This document shows, in pieces, positions 16,701 through 17,485 of a DNA stretch of 17,485 nucleotides. Under the pieces are notes generated by a model. That model saw only the letters and a program-made list of their open reading frames with translations, did no database searches and was not told the DNA's origin. How positions within the stretch are numbered: the stretch's first letter is position 1; each line of letters starts with the position of its first letter. Source of the DNA: Bacteroidota bacterium (lineage in GTDB: Bacteria > Bacteroidota > Ignavibacteria > Ignavibacteriales > Ignavibacteriaceae); the NCBI GenBank assembly GCA_021796135.1, contig JAJYOQ010000028.1, forward strand, positions 1-17,485, written 5' to 3'. The translations under genes and the position numbers were made by a program.

Positions 16701-17336
16701 GGATTTGAAGGGCAAGGGCCAGAACATTCAAGTGCAAGACTTGAAAGATTTTTAACTTTATGTGCACAAGAAAATATACAGGTTTGTAACTTAACAACTC
16801 CCGCACAATATTTTCATGTTTTACGACGTCAAATGAAACAAGCCATAAGAAAACCATTAATAATTATGGCACCAAAAAGTTTGCTTCGCCATCCTGAGGC
16901 AAAGTCATTAAAAGAAGACTTTACAAATGGAAAATTTAATGAAGTATTAGATGATAATATGATTAAAGATAAAAATTCAATTGAAAAAATATTATTATCA
17001 ACTGGTAAAGTATATTATGATTTGAAAAAATATAGGACTGATCAAAACATAAAGAATGCAGCACTAATAAGAGTTGAACAAATTTATCCTTATAAATCCG
17101 ATATAATGAAAGAGTTGTTTTCTTCATATCCCAATGCAAAAAGAATAACATGGGTACAAGAAGAGCCCAAAAATATGGGAGCATGGAATTTCTTAGCACC
17201 AAGAATAATAGAAGACTTAAATGATGGACAAAAATTAAGATATGCAGGACGACCTGAAAGTGCTAGTCCAGCCGTCGGTTCAGCAAAGAAATCCAACAAG
17301 CAGCAAGCAGAGTTGGTTGAAGAAGCATTTCAATAA
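13719..17336 (+). CDS. kgd: Fused 2-oxoglutarate dehydrogenase E1 / dihydrolipoyl succinyltransferase (Kgd type)
   Basis: Large TCA-cycle enzyme, 1205 aa, close to mycobacterial Kgd. Domains in order: an N-terminal E1 helix segment (NTWFVEYLHKLYEENPGEVP..WRNFFG, 20-47); a charged linker (48-85); an E2-type acyltransferase core (about 88-320) with TNPGTIGT (237-244) and the catalytic DHRIIQGAESG motif (294-304); then a full thiamine-diphosphate E1 (about 350-1205). E1 marks are GMAHRGRLNVLAN (526-538), GDVKYHLG, SNPSHLEWVNPVVEG, the ThDP/Mg motif from GD (629-630) to NN (662-663), YRRHGHNEGDEP (727-738), GQDSVRGTFSHRH and LPHGFEGQGPEHSSAR. There is no lipoyl domain, so it needs lipoyl groups from another E2 to make succinyl-CoA. 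Characterised Kgd also decarboxylates 2-oxoglutarate and is activated by acetyl-CoA. No Shine-Dalgarno precedes the ATG. Confidence 0.95.
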   Translation: MKSSDLTKEQKEEIEKFGANTWFVEYLHKLYEENPGEVPEQWRNFFGKEESDKTKDINIGFENKTVPPENKNKMPEPSQEDKTQIIAGAQAKILDNMNKSLTIPVATSQRSIPVKLLEENRIIINQSLQKRNERKISFTHLIAWAIVKAIMTNPVMNNAFTIINDRPNVLKRNDINLGIAIDIEKKDGTHSLIVPNIKKANRMNFKEFVKSYDDLIDRSRKGLIDPSEFAGTTVTLTNPGTIGTIFSVPRLMMGQGTIIATGSIQYPAEYQAMSPSTISAIGISKVMNISSTYDHRIIQGAESGLFLKEIHELLLGANFFYEEIFEDLKIPLIPLGWMTDSQPQAFSNRIDTEEIEKQGKVLQLINLYRVRGHLIANFDPLGSQLTYHPELDPASYKLTLWDLDREFVTGGFGGLKKATLREILEILQKTYCEKIGAEYMHIQNPLEKLWLQNKMEPVKNVPQFNKEIKKIILNKLIAAETFEHFIHNKFIGHKRFSLEGSETLIPVLDLILNNSSENGILEVVLGMAHRGRLNVLANIIGKSFESIFSEFEDIADLDSIEGSGDVKYHLGASGKYKTRNGGSVIVSVASNPSHLEWVNPVVEGIVRAKQTRLDDRKEHKKVLPVLIHGDAAFAGQGIVAETLNLSQLSGYRTGGTIHIIINNQIGFTTTPDEARSSQYATDVAKMIQAPILHVNGDDPESALWAAQIAFEYRQMFKKDIVIDMFGYRRHGHNEGDEPGFTQPLLYEKIKDHPSVQKIYLSRLLKEKTINEEEVKVFQNLIDNILSESFDKIKRRISTFNGDAPLAVSKERIESITAISSTSISEIELEEIIRGITRLPKDFSVHPKLKKFLEKRIEFLQDNSGADWALAESLAFGSLLLEGTPIRLSGQDSVRGTFSHRHLALTDINTGLEYFPLKHLKSNQAKIEALDSLLSEAAVLGFEYGYITADPLTLVIWEAQFGDFANGAQVIIDNFIVVSNEKWKLSNNLVMLLPHGFEGQGPEHSSARLERFLTLCAQENIQVCNLTTPAQYFHVLRRQMKQAIRKPLIIMAPKSLLRHPEAKSLKEDFTNGKFNEVLDDNMIKDKNSIEKILLSTGKVYYDLKKYRTDQNIKNAALIRVEQIYPYKSDIMKELFSSYPNAKRITWVQEEPKNMGAWNFLAPRIIEDLNDGQKLRYAGRPESASPAVGSAKKSNKQQAELVEEAFQ

Positions 17337-17348
17337 ATAATATAGATT

Positions 17349-17373
17349 GATAAATAGAAAAGCATTATTTATC
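17349..17373 (+). terminator. Weak AT-rich hairpin between kgd and tRNA-Gly
   Basis: GATAAATA (17349-17356) and TATTTATC (17366-17373) form a perfect 8-bp stem with a 9-nt loop, 12 nt after the kgd stop. The stem has only two G-C pairs across its arms and just three T residues follow, so termination would be inefficient. Confidence 0.35.
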
Positions 17374-17406
17374 TTTACAAATCTTATAAAAGAATTTTGT
17401 TTGAGT

Positions 17407-17479
17407 GCGAGCGTAACTCAGTTGGTAGAGTGTCAGCTTCCCAAGCTGGATGTCGCGGGTTCGAACCCCGTCGCTCGCT
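17407..17479 (+). tRNA. tRNA-Gly, anticodon CCC
   Basis: A complete 73-nt cloverleaf. The acceptor stem is GCGAGCG with CGCTCGC (17407-17413 / 17472-17478), with discriminator U at 17479. The D stem is ACTC/GAGT around AGTTGGTA. The anticodon stem is TCAGC/GCTGG with loop TTCCCAA, giving anticodon CCC (glycine codon GGG). The variable loop is ATGTC, and the T stem GCGGG/CCCGT has the TTCGAAC loop. CCA is not encoded (CAA follows). The stem-defined 7-nt loop excludes TCC. It reads in the same direction as kgd, 70 nt downstream. Confidence 0.97.
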
Positions 17480-17485
17480 CAAAAA

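Noticed and set aside
17440..17442. Reading the tRNA anticodon as TCC (tRNA-Gly UCC)
   Set aside because: The 5-bp anticodon stem TCAGC/GCTGG fixes the 7-nt loop as TTCCCAA, whose middle triplet is CCC. Reading TCC would put the wrong base at the invariant U33 position.
1..17485. Mobile elements, CRISPR arrays, defence or toxin-antitoxin genes
   Set aside because: No repeat-spacer pattern, transposase or integrase motifs, or att-like duplications at the tRNA were found. The tRNA lies at the window edge, so its downstream flank could not be examined.

Overview
The window reads as ordinary chromosomal DNA from an AT-rich, Gram-negative heterotroph. Several features point towards the Bacteroidota/Chlorobiota superphylum, with Ignavibacteria-like organisms the best guess: low GC, few and variable Shine-Dalgarno sequences, a secreted GH92 mannosidase, an outer-membrane porin, and a fused Kgd-type 2-oxoglutarate dehydrogenase. 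The taxonomic guess is inference. No insertion sequence, phage gene, integrase, CRISPR array or other mobile element was seen.

Layout. At the left edge, on the minus strand, lie leuS (121-2589) and, downstream of it, the first 17 codons of serS (1-51), probably one aminoacyl-tRNA synthetase transcription unit. After a 276-nt gap holding a short heptamer repeat comes a secreted GH92 alpha-mannosidase (2866-5217, +). Next is a six-gene plus-strand series. A LytS-type sensor kinase (5342-7015) overlaps a LytTR response regulator (7012-7725) by 4 nt. These are followed by an outer-membrane DcaP-like porin (7972-9165), a SatP/YaaH-family acetate transporter (9263-9835) and acetyl-CoA synthetase acs (9876-11906), closed by a good intrinsic terminator (11917-11952). 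An EamA/DMT permease (12105-12959) then converges on pdxH (12975-13622, -). A 1205-aa fused 2-oxoglutarate dehydrogenase E1/succinyltransferase (13719-17336, +) and a tRNA-Gly(CCC) (17407-17479) finish the window.

The most interesting part is 5342-11950. LytS-family 5TM receptors in other bacteria sense pyruvate-like carboxylates. Here such a pair sits directly upstream of a complete acetate path: porin across the outer membrane, SatP across the inner membrane, Acs to acetyl-CoA. In the 246-nt gap between the regulator and the porin there is a perfect 9-bp direct repeat (TGCAACTTA, period 21 bp). That is the geometry of LytTR-domain operators. I infer a self-contained carboxylate-sensing and acetate-scavenging module. 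The acetyl-CoA it makes would enter the TCA cycle, in which the nearby Kgd-type enzyme takes part. The parts belong to known families; the arrangement and the operator are the points worth testing.
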